64,000 nt of DNA from Aquatica leii (Eukaryota > Arthropoda > Insecta > Coleoptera > Lampyridae): positions 101,792,806 to 101,856,805 of the forward strand of contig CM069434.1 in the NCBI GenBank assembly GCA_035610365.1. Direction: 5' to 3'. Position numbers and translations under genes: made by a program. The first letter of the stretch is position 1; every line of letters begins with the position of its first letter. Shown here one piece after another: positions 44,570 through 57,130 of this stretch. Below the pieces are notes generated by a model, which saw nothing but the letters and a program-made list of their open reading frames with translations, searched no databases and had not been told where the DNA came from.

Positions 44570-45550
44570 TATTATATGAAAACAGAAAACTAAAGCGTGT
44601 TATAAAAAACAATTATTTTAGTACAAAAGTAGTTTGTACTAATTAAAATTTTTAGTTAATATTTATTTTAATTTAATTTCTTTAATTTTATTAATTAACA
44701 CGATTTGCTATAAATTCCCACTACCTAGTTATAAAAATAAATAATAAAATATAACAAACATTGCTTTCCACGAGTCTGCCATAAAAAAATTATAATGTAC
44801 ATTCGCTACACCTACATGTTTAAAAAAAGATTCTTAAAGTGATGAATAATTATTATTTTTATTATTTGTTTATTGTATTAACTATTCCTAGTTTGGTCAA
44901 AAAATTAGTACCTCTATCAGAATAATGTTTTCTGTTTTTACCTATTTTACATTTTTTGATGCAAAACTTTTTTAGGCGCGACTTGGGAGTAACTCAGATT
45001 TTTCTATGAATCGTTGTTTAGAATTCTTAGTAATTTTCAATTAACTTAATTGATTGTTTACAAAATGACATAAACACATTTTATATAGAATATAAAACAT
45101 AACTAATATGAAATAAAACAGTCTTTAGTTTATTTAAAATGGTAGAGTTCCAAGAACATTTGTCTTTGTCATCAATAAATAAAAATTAAAAAAAAAATAA
45201 TTACTTAAAATTCTATTTATTTTAATTTAAGTTTAATCTTTTCCGTAATATCTGTCGCAAACGACAAAGAAGTTTTACTTTAATGGCGCTTAAAAATTAC
45301 ACATTCATTTTATTAATATTAGAAAAGATTGACTTTGACGAAATTTTTATAATTGGTAATATGATCCCGACCATTATATAATATCTGCGCTGAACTAAGC
45401 TGATTACTAGAGATCGACATATTCGTATACATATTCCAATAGTTGAATGTAAATCTGTGCTATTACTACTACTAATATATTTTTGATTATTTGATATTCT
45501 TTTTGTAACTATAATTTATTAGCAGTTTAATTTTATTTTGTTTTTCTTGC
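44570..45550. other. Gene-free AT-rich DNA
   Basis: No supported feature. Confidence 0.45.
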
Positions 45551-45559
45551 AGTCACTAG

Positions 45560-46480
45560 GATTAAGTTAGTGGGTTGGTGATTTTAAATATTATTATCAT
45601 TGCTGACTTGACCATGAAAACGTCTACGTCTTCTTCACTGGACTTAATTACTTTATATTTTTGGGTTCTATATCCAGTTTTTCTAGATGTGTATATATTT
45701 AAATGTTGTTATTAAAGGAATAAGTAAGTTTTAGCTTCAAGCTGGTTGATATGTTTTTAATCATCACTTTGTATACTTTATAACATTTACTTTAAATTGA
45801 GTTGCATTGGAGCATTGCATTGGAGTGACGTAGCAACACGTACATTTTACACGCCAACTGAATGCACGTAGTTTAATGCTTAGTTGAGTTTCCTGAATGA
45901 ATTGTCATTCAGTTGATTTATAGTGAAATTCAAATGTGAACCTGACCAATGGTAATGGAAAGAGTCGCTGAGGTATGATGCACCTATACGTTTTGCGGTT
46001 AACTTTAATTTTTGTTTTTCATTTTTAGCATTTATCTCACCACGCTGGTAGTAACTCTAATTTCACCTTGTGCATTAAACACGCAACTAGTACATTTGGT
46101 GTTTATTTCTGATTTTGGCTATTACGTTCGCGTAGAATAGAATTTTACTCATCGCAGAATTTCTCGATTAATTAGTGTTAACTTTTGATACCATCTACAT
46201 ACTTTGAAAGTTGCATGAAAAGTTACTAATTGCACTTGCTGTGTATGACTTGTGGCTACAACAGCCTCTAAGACCTCTAAGAAATAATGCAAAGTTTGAC
46301 GCATTAATTTACAATATTTTAGATTTAGATGCCGTTTTTACGAGATTTTTAAGAGTGGTAAAGGCGTAGACCGATTGTAAGTACCTATATTTATTGTTAG
46401 TTAATTACGTTATTGTCGGTTTGTTTACAAGCAGTTTGTACCGGGTGTTATCACAAATAACAAGTTTATTGTGTAATTAT
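45560..46480 (+). repeat. Unclassified repeat, copy 1 of an inverted pair
   Basis: It aligns, with gaps, to the reverse complement of 51600-52520. Matching blocks in order: TGCTGACT-G-CCATGAAAACG, TCTACGTCTT, GATTTATAGTGAAATTCAAAT, GAAAGAGTCGCTGAGGTATG, TTTTGCGGTTAACTTTAATT, GTGCATTAAACACG-AACTAG, CTACAAC-GC, TTGACGCATTAATTTAC and CACAAATAAC-AGTTTATTG. No coding frame or terminus is recognised. Confidence 0.7.
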
Positions 46481-47734
46481 TTTTAGACATTCATTTTTTT
46501 GCGAGACATTCTCAGGCTGATAGTTGCTAAATGTCATGTAGTGATGCAGTATGTTGCCTATACTGTCCATTTAAATTATGTTTTACTTTACTGTAAGATT
46601 GCTGTTTAATAGCAATCGTTATTAATGTAGTTAATTCTCTCTTGTTAATTTGCTGTCTAATAATTGCTTTTGTGTATCGTTATGGATCCTTTTTAGTTAC
46701 GAGCCTAAAATTGCTGTAGATAAATAATACAAGATAAAGAACAGCTTGAAATTTAATTATTGTTAATAATTACTGTATTAATTTAACAAAAAAAACAATA
46801 TTTTCTAAATAAAAATAACAAAAAGTACATAATACATAGTAATTCTTTCTTTTAAATTTTGTTTGTGACATTTCGCTAATTATTTTTCTTTATTAGTTAC
46901 ATTCATATTACCATTTAATATTAATTTGCGATTGAAGCGTAAAGCCGACGCACTTTTTTTCTTTTCTTTTTTCAGATTGTTTTTTCCTTGTCATTCTATT
47001 AATTGCACTGCCTTCGTTTCTTCAATTCTACACATTTTTAAAGTTTTTGTTGAAGTAAGATTGTTTTCTTTTAGTGCGTAATATTTTATGCATCGGTATC
47101 AACCTAAATTAAATGAAGCTGTCGGTTAGAAGACCAAATTCACCAGTTTCTGTTAAATGCCTTCGTTTTGGGAAACGTTCATAAAAAATTTTATTTCTTG
47201 TAAAAAAATATGTGTATGTCAAGAGTAGTATTTTTTTTGGTATAAACCTTTTGTCAAATTTGTCTAATATTTTATTGTAATTAGTTTTTTTTTGTCTTTT
47301 TAAAATACATTGCTGTTGTTGGTTTCTTTTTTTTTTAATAATATATATATATGCTTGTTTGAACTATTTTTTAAAATTTAAACCATTTGCTTTAAGATAA
47401 ATATTATATTGCTTATAGGTTTTTTCATAGTTTAATAGTGTTGAGATTATTTTGTTACTGATTCTTCGTTCTTCTACTATTTTACTTCAATTATTTAATG
47501 TGTGTATTAAAGTAGAGGTTACTTTTAATGTTTAAAAATACGTTTTATGATAGATCGCTTTGTATACATTTTGCTCATTTTAAACTCAGTTGGTAGTATT
47601 GAGTTACTTTCTTTTCTTCCGGTACGATTGGCATTTAACAAGAAAACTGAAAAGTTGGCGCATGTTAATTTAAATGCTCAGCAAAACTTTAAAAAAAGTC
47701 GTTGACCATTCGCTTATTCTATGGCATAAAACGA

Positions 47735-47860
47735 AACAAAATTTAATTGATGATTGTGAAAAAAATTGTTGAGGTATAATGCACATTTACGTTTTGCGGT
47801 TAGGTTTAATTTTCTCTTATCATTTCTAGCATTTGTGTACCGATACTTGTTAAATTCAAA
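47735..47860 (+). repeat. Third, partial copy of the 45560 repeat
   Basis: It shares GTTGAGGTATAATGCAC, TTACGTTTTGCGGTTA and TTTCTAGCATTTGTG with the centre of copy 1. The rest is unalignable by eye. Confidence 0.5.
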
Positions 47861-47999
47861 AATGTATTTACTACTACTAACTAAATTCAGTCGTTTACTC
47901 TTGCCTACTAAATTAGTAAGTCAAATCCTTAATATTTCTTGTTTGGGAAATATCTCAAATAAATTGGAAACATTGTCGAGTTGTGAAGGTTTTTGACAC

Positions 48000-50540
48000 A
48001 AATAATCTTAGGCATAATATTTTAATGGGGAATATACACAAACCTCTGTTATATTATATTATATTGATTTAAAAATTTTTTATTTAAAAATCAGAGAAAT
48101 AGGAAGCTTAGCATACGTTGTTACTAATTTATGCATATTAGTGATACCACGGCGATACTTATTACTTATTTTTCAGCTTTTAGGGATGTTGATAACGTTA
48201 CTAGTACCAGCAACGGTTTGACGCATATAAGTACCATTATACTTTCTTAATAAAATTTAGTGCCCCATCGTATGTACGGCGACTAAGTATACGATTGTTA
48301 TCACGAGTAATTTACGTCTTATTTATCGTTTAGATTAATCGAACTCTAGGCTTGACTGGCTGTGCGCTTTTCTTTTTAGTTTATATAAATTCCATACTGT
48401 CAACGATCAATTTTATTATAAATTTTGCAACTGTATGTAATTGTTAATTGTATATGGTGTTGCGTAATTTATTTGAATTTCTTACTTACTGTAATATTGC
48501 ACGAACAGATAGATATATTTGTCTTTATATTTTTTTAAACGTTAAAATAAATTTACTTCTTGTTAATTCTGTGTTATTTGTTTTGCTTTTGTTGTGAGGT
48601 GTACGCGAGTACCTGTAGTCTTTTTCTCGCTTTAGCGCATTTTGATTATACCCTTATATCGAAAACCATTCCATTAGTTGCTTTATCTACGCCACTCTCC
48701 GATATCAGAGTTTCCGTTGCTTTGCTTTACTGTGGATTAAGTTACAGGTAATTGATCGCACTTCAGTTGAGTGCACGGAACAAGTTTCCGACGCCTTAAC
48801 GTGCAGAGCTTGCGTTTACCGTAACATACTTTATCATCTATTTAAATACTTAAATATTTTAAACTTTTAAATAATACGCAGTATTTATCGGCTTGTAATC
48901 AACCAAATAAAACAAAAATAAAACACATCTAAAGCATTCAGTCACAGAAAAAGTGACAAAAATATAACAGTTTAGTTTAAGAAATAAAAGACAGTGCGAT
49001 CAATAGTATACATACATGAATGAAAAACATTTGAACTTAGACTCGTGCTTTTAAATTTGCAGGTGTGTGTATTTATTTGCATAAAAATTTATAGTGTATA
49101 TAGTAGATTTATGCACCCTATTCCGCTGTCAATTCATTTCTACTTGGTGCACTTACGATAAATGTGTGGTCTTACTTTAAAGTATTTTGGAATCGCATAG
49201 ACTTCTATATTGCAAGTCATATTTTTAGGTAACTCAAATTTATATTTATTCAAAACATTTTATGTTTCTATTTTATCTTTCAAAAATGTCACATTTTAGG
49301 AATTCGTTAATAAAATTATTAAGAAAGAAAAAAATTCGTGGATTATTAAACCACACAACTGTACTTTGTTTTTTAAAATATTAAGCTTAAAATACGTATT
49401 TTATGTTTAAATAACTTATAATGTTTATTTTAGTATAATTGGTTGATTTATGCAATTTGAAACGTCTTGAATCATTTTTAAATAACGCCGACATTGTCTT
49501 GAGTTTGTTGTGAAGCCAATTGCTTCTATATTTTATCAACTATTATTTATTTAAAAAATCAATACGGCACTCTGACATGATTCACGGCACAAAACGGAAC
49601 ATTGCCTGCAAACATGTAAATATATAAACACAGTTATAAGGAACAAATGCGACTGGTTGTTTCTTGATAACAACAAAATTCTTTCCATTTTTTCCATTTA
49701 CACTAGTCATACAAAAATGTATGCTATTAGTTTTATTTTTAAACGCTAAAGTCGCAGATAAATTTTACAAAAAAGTACTTTATTATTAATAGATCCAAAG
49801 GTTAAACCTTTAGAAGTTTAGAACATAGAAGAAGACTCGCGTTTTATTATTGATCAATTCAAACCCGAGAGTGCAATATTTAAAATATCCTTTAAGACCT
49901 TTTATTGATTACGTAAGACTTGTTTTAAATATAAATTAAAATTGATGAAATAAATATATTAATAAATCTTTTGAAATCTGAATAAAAACGTAATAAAAGT
50001 TAATGAAAAATTGAATTAAACATAAAATGTTTGCGGTTGTGGTAAATAAACAAATCTTTTAGAAAAATTTATAAAGAAACTATTAAATTAATTTTTTATG
50101 AGTAGTGTCTAATTGTACTCTATAAAATAATATAAGTATAAAATAACACATTTTTTATTATTTATTTAAGCAAAAACCAACTTTCAAACTGCTTCCAATC
50201 AATTTGTATTATTAAATAAATTTAAAAAAACATTGTAACCAAATAGTTTTCATGCAAGAAAATTGTCATTTTTAAACTGACAACCTAAACACGTAAAAAC
50301 AAACTTGGACTTGAAAATACACATATGAACTTTTAATTTGTACTAGTTTACAAGTTATTGTATTCTTATTCTTTTATTCATCTTTAGTAAATAGTTTTTT
50401 TCTGTCTTGTCGAAGTTGGTAGTATTTGCTACTGCGTAATAGATGTAGGTACAACATTGAATTTGTCATGTTTTCAACATCATTCTTTTTAGATTTTTTC
50501 AAAAAAAAGAAAATTTAGTTTTGCGAAATGCAGCACAAAA
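48000..50540. other. Gene-free AT-rich DNA
   Basis: No coding motif. A somewhat GC-richer patch at 48590-48830 has no recognised content. Confidence 0.4.
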
Positions 50541-51083
50541 AATAATGTAGGTAACTCTTACCCAAAGTCTCTCGTCATAAATCACTATCAATAACCGCTC
50601 GGTTTATGGTCCCCCGACACGCTGACGTTTGTTATGCTATGCTTAGCTTTCGACACTAGTGACATAAATTATTTTATGCTGGCCTTATTGCAAACATCAA
50701 TATTGGTTTGTTAGTGTACATAATAACATTAAATTTAGTGTGGAGTAAGACTATAACAGGAGTCAGCCTTTCTTTATGTACGGGTGATAAAGAAAAATAA
50801 CGAAAAGTTGGGGCATTCTATTTATAGAAAGAAAACGCATATTAACAAATACTTACACGATAAATCTCACCATCATCTAGTACAGAAGACCACTATTTGC
50901 ATACTTTAGCTAAAAGAGCTGTTAGTACTCCACGCTCTAAGACAAACATCAAACTTGTTGGAAAGGAAATAAATTCTTACTCAGTAGTAGTAGTAAAAAA
51001 TAACAACAAAATCAGTCGGCAACTGAAAGTGAAAGTTCGTTAATTACCTAATTATATAATACGGTCACTTTCATGTTTTTTCA

Positions 51084-51293
51084 ATGACATTCACCTCTCC
51101 AAAGTTGCAAACTGCAATGTCTTGCGAAACGTCAGCTTGTTTAGGTTCACGAAGAACAAGACGGCAAAAGCTAAGTTCCACTTCTTCTTTTGACTTGCAA
51201 GAAGAAACTAGAACTAAACCTAAAAAGTTTGGGTGTTTAAAATCGATGCAGTCTAAGCCAAAAAAAAATCGTAAGAATTTGAAAATCGATTAG
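51084..51293 (+). CDS. Possible basic ORF or relic, unrecognised
   Basis: 69 residues beginning MTFTSPKLQTAMSCETSACL, then RRTRRQKLSSTSSFDLQEE and KTKPKKFGCLK-like text, with a Lys-rich end (KPKKNRKNLKID). The Ser/Lys/Arg-rich composition differs from the AT-driven Phe/Ile/Asn composition of random frames here, so it may be a decayed exon, perhaps of the repeat that includes 51600-52520. No domain is recognised. Confidence 0.25.
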   Translation: MTFTSPKLQTAMSCETSACLGSRRTRRQKLSSTSSFDLQEETRTKPKKFGCLKSMQSKPKKNRKNLKID

Positions 51294-51599
51294 AAATAAA
51301 GGTGACAGTAAAATAAGTTACCATCACTACCTTGATCTCTGTAAAATAAAAAGATGCTAGAGAAGTAATATTAAATCGTAACTACCATGATGGAACAATC
51401 ATTACTACACAATGAAAAAATAAGCGAGTTAACCAAGAAAGAATAAATTATCCTGAACTCGTGGTCTTTTACATCAATTATAGAGGCGAGGTTGGTAAAT
51501 CTTTATGACATAGATAGAAAATCTATGAAATAAAGAGCTTCAGCACAAAAATATACTTACGCTGTCGTCAATATGACAAACTATCTAAAACTGCAACAA

Positions 51600-52520
51600 T
51601 AATAGGCAATGCGGAACATATGCCCATAAAAGGAGAAACCTCCAGGATGCACAAAAAGAAAAGAACAACATTAATATCATTGTCTAATAATATATAATAA
51701 ATACGCAATAAACTCGTTATTTGTGGTAAAACTGAAACAGAATTTAATTTAAAAAATATCACTAATACAACAGTTTCAACACAAACGTGTTCTTGAGATC
51801 AAGTAAATTAATGCGTTGCAATTTGCATTACTTTGTAGAGGTCAAACTGATTGCAGTTGTAGCTACAAGAAATTTAAGAAAATACACAGCGAATCCAATT
51901 AGTACATCCTATGCGTCTTTCCAAACATGTAGCACGTATCGGAAGTCAAGATTAATTAATGGACTAATTGAAACCCACACGTAGGTAATACAGCCAAAAT
52001 TAAAAATAAAAAACAAATGTACTAGTTACGTGTTTAATGCACGAGGTAAAGTGATTATTACCATTTATGTGGTACCATTAATATTATAAACGAAGAACGA
52101 AAATTAAAGTTAACCGCAAAACATAAAGGTACAGCATACCTCAGCGACTCTTTCTATAAGCGTCGGTTAATTTCATATTTGAATTTCACTATAAATCGAC
52201 TGCATGACCATTAATTCAGAAAGATTTTCTAAAATGTCAAACGCGTGAATCCGTAAGGAAATAACTGAATTTAAGATTTTTAATATAACAACCAGCTTAA
52301 ATCTAAGTCAAACTAATTCATAACTAAAGAATCACTTCTTATTCATCCGTTCAATAACGACGCCTTATTATATAGAGACCTGAACGAACTAGCTATAGAA
52401 CATGAAAACAATGAGCCATACATAGATACAAAAAGAAGTATGACTCAAATAAGTCTGTTAAAAAAGACGTAGACCCAAAACGTTTTCATGGCGAGTCAGC
52501 ACTGATAACAAAAATATTTA
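51600..52520 (-). repeat. Unclassified repeat, copy 2 of an inverted pair
   Basis: Reverse-complement partner of 45560-46480 (see there). The two copies are about 5.1 kb apart. Confidence 0.7.
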
Positions 52521-52879
52521 TTATAGACAAACTGCAATTGTAATTCAATCATAATTACTGCAAGCAAAATACTTGAATAAACAAAGTAAACTTATAGTTA
52601 CAAAGTAAATATCAAATAATGATATAGTACGAATTGTGTCAATTTTTTTTTTAATAAAATTTGTCGAATAGTTAGTTATCTAAGAGATAAAATATTTTCT
52701 TTCGAAATTAGACTCTACACAGCATTTTATCTTCGTAAAGTTGGCTACGATATTCTGCTGTACCGATCTTTTTCATTCATTTTTCAAATAGCAGCCTTGA
52801 CGTGGTAGTTTTTATTTTGATACTAATAATATTTGTTTTTTTTTAATTCATAATGCTGTCTTTGTGTATTTTATGTTAA

Positions 52880-52884
52880 ATATC
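52880..52884. repeat. Target-site duplication of Gypsy element, left
   Basis: ATATC, repeated at 55917-55921. Confidence 0.75.
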
Positions 52885-53081
52885 TGTTATGTATTAGACA
52901 TTTTGCAATGTATGGCAACGATAGACAAGCGAGTTAAGCGGGACTTGCGCGGTGACAGACAATAATATATGTAGTGTAATGGTTGCTCATAAGTTGTATT
53001 TTTCTGTACTTGCTTAGTTGTGTTGTAAAAATAATAAAGGTTATTACTGAATTTAATTACGGTTAACCCCGGTACACTACA
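52885..53081 (+). repeat. 5' LTR
   Basis: Begins TGTTATGTATTAGACATTTT and ends CCCCGGTACACTACA. It is 197 bp. Relative to the 3' LTR it carries about 45 extra bases after GGTTGCT (52988 to about 53035). Confidence 0.85.
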
Positions 53082-53151
53082 TTTTTCTGGCGACGAGAAA
53101 GTTGAATTCGCGTGTGCTTAATTATCCTGGGAGGACATTGCTACCTACATT

Positions 53152-53409
53152 GTTGCATTGAGAAAAATTTCCGATCAATTGGATGACATGCTACGAGACC
53201 GATTGGTATGTGGAGTTAAAGACATCGGACTGCAAAGATGCTTACTTTCGGAGGAGAAGTTGCCATTAGAAAAAGCCACGGGCCAAGTAATAGCTGCTGA
53301 AACTGCTGCAAAGAATGTTAAGGAATTACACAATTTGGTGACTACAGCTAACATAAACTGCGAGGTTAATAAACTCAATGTTTTACATAATAGGCCCAAG
53401 GTACTTTAG
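53152..53409 (+). pseudogene. Gypsy gag C-terminal fragment
   Basis: The frame reads VALRKISDQLDDMLRDRLVC, GVKDIGLQRCLLSEEKLPLE and KATGQVIAAETAAKNVKELH. The LRDRxVCG(L/V)K...QxxLL block is the conserved end of the Gypsy gag capsid domain (RETROTRANS_gag). The zinc knuckle and the protease that should follow are absent. The frame ends at 53409 within text already matching the start of reverse transcriptase, which marks an internal deletion of gag-NC and protease. Confidence 0.75.
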
Positions 53410-54430
53410 AACCTATTCAACATCCACGGTGGACTACACCAATAGTTTGTGTTGTTAAATCTAATAGTGGAGTCAGAATTTGTGACGACTATAAATGTAC
53501 ATTAAATATGGTTTTGCTGCCCAGTGCGTACTAAAAGAAAAATTTTGGGAAACTTGAGCGGAGCAAAGTATTTTGCAAAGTTGGGCATGGCTTAAGCGTT
53601 CCAACAATTACCAGTACATTCGGAACCCGCCGAACTTCAAACCATCGTAACGCATAAGGGTTGTTTCAAGGTTAATTAGTTACAATTTGGACTTACTGTT
53701 GCACCGCAGATATTTCAGAAATTTATTGACAATACATTACGTGACATCATAGGAGTTTTTCCTTACTATGATGACATATTTATTTATGGAGCTACAGTGA
53801 GAGAAGTATACTCAGGTTTAAGGGTAATACTACAAATTTTTCGGAAGAATGGACTTGAACTGCATAAGGAAAAATTTGTTTTAATTACAAGATTCATTAA
53901 CTTTCTAGGATTTACAATTGATGCTGATGGGGTACGCTCAAATAAGAACAAGGTTCAAGTTATCCACGACGCTTCAGAGCCTACGAATAAGAGGGAATTG
54001 CAAACATTTCAAGGATTACTTAATTTTTATCATTCTTTCCTGAAGGATAAAGCTACAATTGCTGAACCGCTACACCCATTACTAAATAACGACGTGCAAT
54101 GGAGTTGGGAAACTGAAGAAGAGTATGTTTACAAACAAGTCAAACGGCTGTTAACTTAAAATTCTTTATTAGTGCATTACAATACAACGGAACCTCTAGT
54201 GCTATTGTGTGACGCTTCACCTTTTGGGGCGGAAAGTGTTCTTAGCCACATTCGGGATGGTGTAGAATTACCGGTGGTTTACCATTCGAAAACCTTTAAC
54301 AAAACTAAACGCAAGAATTTACAGCTTGACAGAGAAGGTATTGCCATAATACTCAGTGTAAAAAAATTGCACTGCTACCCCAGAATTGGTTTCTTCTAGA
54401 CTGATGAAATGGTGACTATTCTTATCTAAC
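53410..54430 (+). pseudogene. Gypsy reverse transcriptase and RNase H, interrupted
   Basis: Recognised blocks: QHPRWTTPIVCVVKS, VRICDDYKCTLN, KGCFK-like, QFGLTVAPQIFQKFIDN, YYDD at 53764-53775 (catalytic Y-x-DD), FLGFTIDADGV, ELQTFQGLLNFYHSFL, then RNase H (LVLLCDASPFGAESVLSH, VYHSKTFNKTKRKNLQLDRE) with the first RNase H Asp intact. Frame changes lie before 53700 and stops at 54158 and 54400. A full Gypsy pol would continue into a longer RNase H region, which ends early here. Confidence 0.85.
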
Positions 54431-54670
54431 TACAATTACAAACTTGTGTACAAACCGGGAAAGTTCATTGCGCATGCGGATGCGTATTTCGTGGCCGGAA
54501 AATTCGGAAAATTGTGAGAAACAAGTTTCAAACGTTTTAATGACAGAGCTTATGCCGGAAAACTGTGTTAAGGCCGAAGTGATTGGGAAGCTTACATTAA
54601 AAGACCCGATGTTATCGCGTGTTCGTGTAAAGTTGGCCAGAAAAACCGTCATTACAGTTCATAACATATT

Positions 54671-55374
54671 ACAATAAAAGGCTTCAGTTATCTACTTACA
54701 GAGAGACTTTGGGGAAGTAGAGTAATCATACCTGAGGCTGCTAGAAATCAAGCCCTGACGATGCTTCACTCTACACATCCGGGAATGGTAAAAATGAAGT
54801 CATTCGCCCGCAGTTACATTTGGTGGCCAAACATGAATGAACAAATAGAAAGTACCGTTAGACAGTGCACTACATGCCAGGTAAATCAGAATGTACCACC
54901 GAAGGCTCCGCTACATCCTTGGGAGTAGCCAGCCGAACACTAGGAAAAGTTACATATCGATCATTCGCGCATTCTAAATGGTTAAAAGTCCACACAATTT
55001 CATCTACTTTATCAAGTATTACCATGGAAGTACTACGTCAAATTTTCGCTACACACGGTCTACCAAAAATCATTGTCAGTGACAACGCTACATCTTTCAC
55101 ATCTGCTGAGTTTACTGAATGTTTAAAGAGGAATGGAATAAGACACGCACGGGTCGCTCCTTACCATTCAAGCAGTAATGGTCAAGCAGAACGAATGGTC
55201 CAAGAGACAAAAAAGAAACTTTCTAAAATGATGAAGGGGAATTGGAAGCCGAAACTAGCAAAATTTTTACTAAGTCAAGATACAACGCCATCCTCTACTA
55301 CAAAAGTTAGCCCGGCAGAATTTTTAATGACTACCTGCATCCTGACTCTCTTCAACGACAAACCGATACTTTAA
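54671..55374 (+). pseudogene. Gypsy integrase, shortened core
   Basis: The HHCC zinc-binding region is readable (HSTHPGMVKMKSFARSYIWW, then CTTCQVNQNVPPKAPLHPWE). The core then jumps: LHID is followed directly by HSRILNG or, in the next frame, HSKWLKVHTISST. The stretch that normally lies between them in the DFAGP..FLVIVD region is deleted. The second Asp (IIVSDNATSFTS) and the Glu (GQAERMVQ) are present. The end of the core is intact to about 55374. Confidence 0.85.
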
Positions 55375-55463
55375 AGATTAAAGGTCCGAGATATTTTACA
55401 CTAGAAGAATCCGTTTTTAGTCGTTTCTATAGCGACAATTGAAAGTAGACGCCTGCCACTATA

Positions 55464-55757
55464 GTGAGAGCTACTGGTCCTTTGTCATACGAAACAGCGG
55501 ACGCAAGCGGTTATCTACAGCGCCGACATGTTGATCAGCTGCGAAAGAATTTCCAATACCATCAAACAACGGAAAACGAGACTGAAGCCCTTGTTTCTGA
55601 TGCTCTAGAGCCGACTACATCGAATTCGCCTAGTGTCAATGATGCGGAGTGTCATGACGATGTCAGAGAGACCACTCCTGTTCCAGAACCACGCAGATCA
55701 GCCCGTGTCAAAACCAAACCAGCATATCTTGATGGTTATGTGCACTATATTAATTAG
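55464..55757 (+). pseudogene. Gypsy pol C-terminal tail
   Basis: 97 residues: GPLSYETADASGYLQRRHVD, then QLR, an acidic linker, and PEPRRSARVKTKPAYLDGYV before a stop at 55755-55757. The GPVSYxV...RHVDQLR block and the terminal RRSxRxxKPPxYL are usual at the end of pol in this Gypsy group. The frame is open, but it is separated from the integrase by a stop and frameshift. Confidence 0.8.
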
Positions 55758-55764
55758 GGAAAGG

Positions 55765-55916
55765 GGTTATGTATTAGACATTTTGCAATGTGTGGCAACG
55801 GTGGACAAGCGAATTACACGAGACTTGCGCGGTCACAGAAAATAATATATGTAATGTAATGGTTGCTAATAAACGTTATTACTGAATTTAATTGCGGTTA
55901 ACCCCGGTACACTACA
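55765..55916 (+). repeat. 3' LTR
   Basis: 152 bp. It is about 90% identical to the 5' LTR outside the 45-base length difference. The first bases read GGTTATG instead of TGTTATG. Confidence 0.85.
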
Positions 55917-55921
55917 ATATC
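55917..55921. repeat. Target-site duplication of Gypsy element, right
   Basis: ATATC, matching 52880-52884. Confidence 0.75.
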
Positions 55922-56640
55922 AAAAGTTGAAGTTTGAGTTACCGCACCTGTTCGTGATCATAACATAAGGGACGTCGTGTTTTGTATTTCAAAACGGTAC
56001 CACAACTGCCATATTAATGATACACTAATGTCATGCTGATGTCCAAAGTTTTGTAGTTGTGTTTGTAGAGATTTTTTGTGTTTGTATATCTTTTTTTTTT
56101 TTGTTTTTAATTAAATACATTTAATACGTAACGATTTTGTGTGTTTTATGTAGTTCTAATAGAAGAAAAGATATAAATAAGAAAATAAAATCAGAAATTA
56201 CATTTTACAGGTAGCTATACAATATAAGCATACCAGTATTAAATAATTTATACATTGATACCTCGATTAACTCTTTAGTTTTGTTATTTAAATTTTTTTA
56301 AAATAAATTTAAATTACTAACTTTTTATCTTTATATTGCATATTATTTTCTGAGAGAACTGTATTTAGTAAATAACAAGAGATCAAAACGTCAAAAATAG
56401 TTTGCAACGAATTTCATAAAAATTCTTACTGAGTTAATTACAACTTAAACTGCATTAGTATAAAGACTACTAACTACATTCAATTTTTGAAAAAAAATTT
56501 TTTTTGAACAATTTTACGTTTCAAGGTCTCCTAAATAAAAAAAAAAGATGTGTTTGATCAAGAAACCGGAATTGGATGTATTCGCCATTTTTAACAGTTT
56601 TTCTTATATAATTTTGTACGTATGTAAATTATTAGAATTA
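55922..56640. other. Gene-free AT-rich DNA
   Basis: No supported feature. Confidence 0.45.
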
Positions 56641-56649
56641 TTTTTTTGT

Positions 56650-57130
56650 ACTCGCCGCCTGGGAAGTGAAGTTTTACATACGTGTGCAGCCAATCAGGAA
56701 ATTGTTATTCCCGCACGAGTGCGGGAAAAATCACAAAAAACACTGGCATTTACAGACATTTAAACAATAACATTATAATGCAATTTTAATTTGTAATTGT
56801 TAAAAACCGTTTTCCCAGTGTTTTTTATTAATAAAAACAAGAAGTAAACTTAAAAAAGCAATACAAAGTATACAAAATATGATCAGCACAAACACTTTAG
56901 ACATAAAATGTCAATTCATAGCACTCGACACTTTTCATCAAGGTGACTATATCAAAATTTGACATTAATATAAAATGATTGCTTCTGCTTATCAAAGAAA
57001 TATTTGCTCGTTACAAAAAATTATGTACAAACCTCTTGCGGGAAAATCATTCTAGCATTCGCGCTATTAAAGCACTCCCTCACTTCGTTCGCTCATGTAG
57101 GAAAAACTTCTTCCCGAACTTGGTTCGTAA
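56650..57130. repeat. Unclassified repeat with palindromic blocks
   Basis: It contains TTCCCGCAC-GAG-TGCGGGAA (perfect arms, 56709-56729), then AAAAAACACTGG mirrored by CCAGTGTTTTTT about 75 bp later (56735 and 56812), and later CACTTCGTTCGCTC and TTCTTCCCGAAC. These inverted blocks look like the ends of a small non-autonomous element. The boundaries are not resolved. Confidence 0.4.

Larger units (their letters stand above)
52885..55916 (+). mobile_element. Gypsy-type LTR retrotransposon, defective
   Basis: A 3032-bp element with two LTRs and a 5-bp target duplication (ATATC). A purine-rich tract AGGGAAAGGGG (55757-55766) sits just before the 3' LTR. The internal order is gag end, reverse transcriptase, RNase H, integrase and a C-terminal tail, which is the Gypsy order. 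A retropepsin is not visible, because the gag frame runs directly into reverse transcriptase, and the integrase core is shortened. No envelope frame is present. The total is about 1.5-2 kb shorter than full-length Gypsy elements. Confidence 0.9.

Noticed and set aside
46930-47000. Pyrimidine-rich tract that could be a splice acceptor of a host exon
   Set aside because: No coding text follows, and such tracts are frequent in this DNA.
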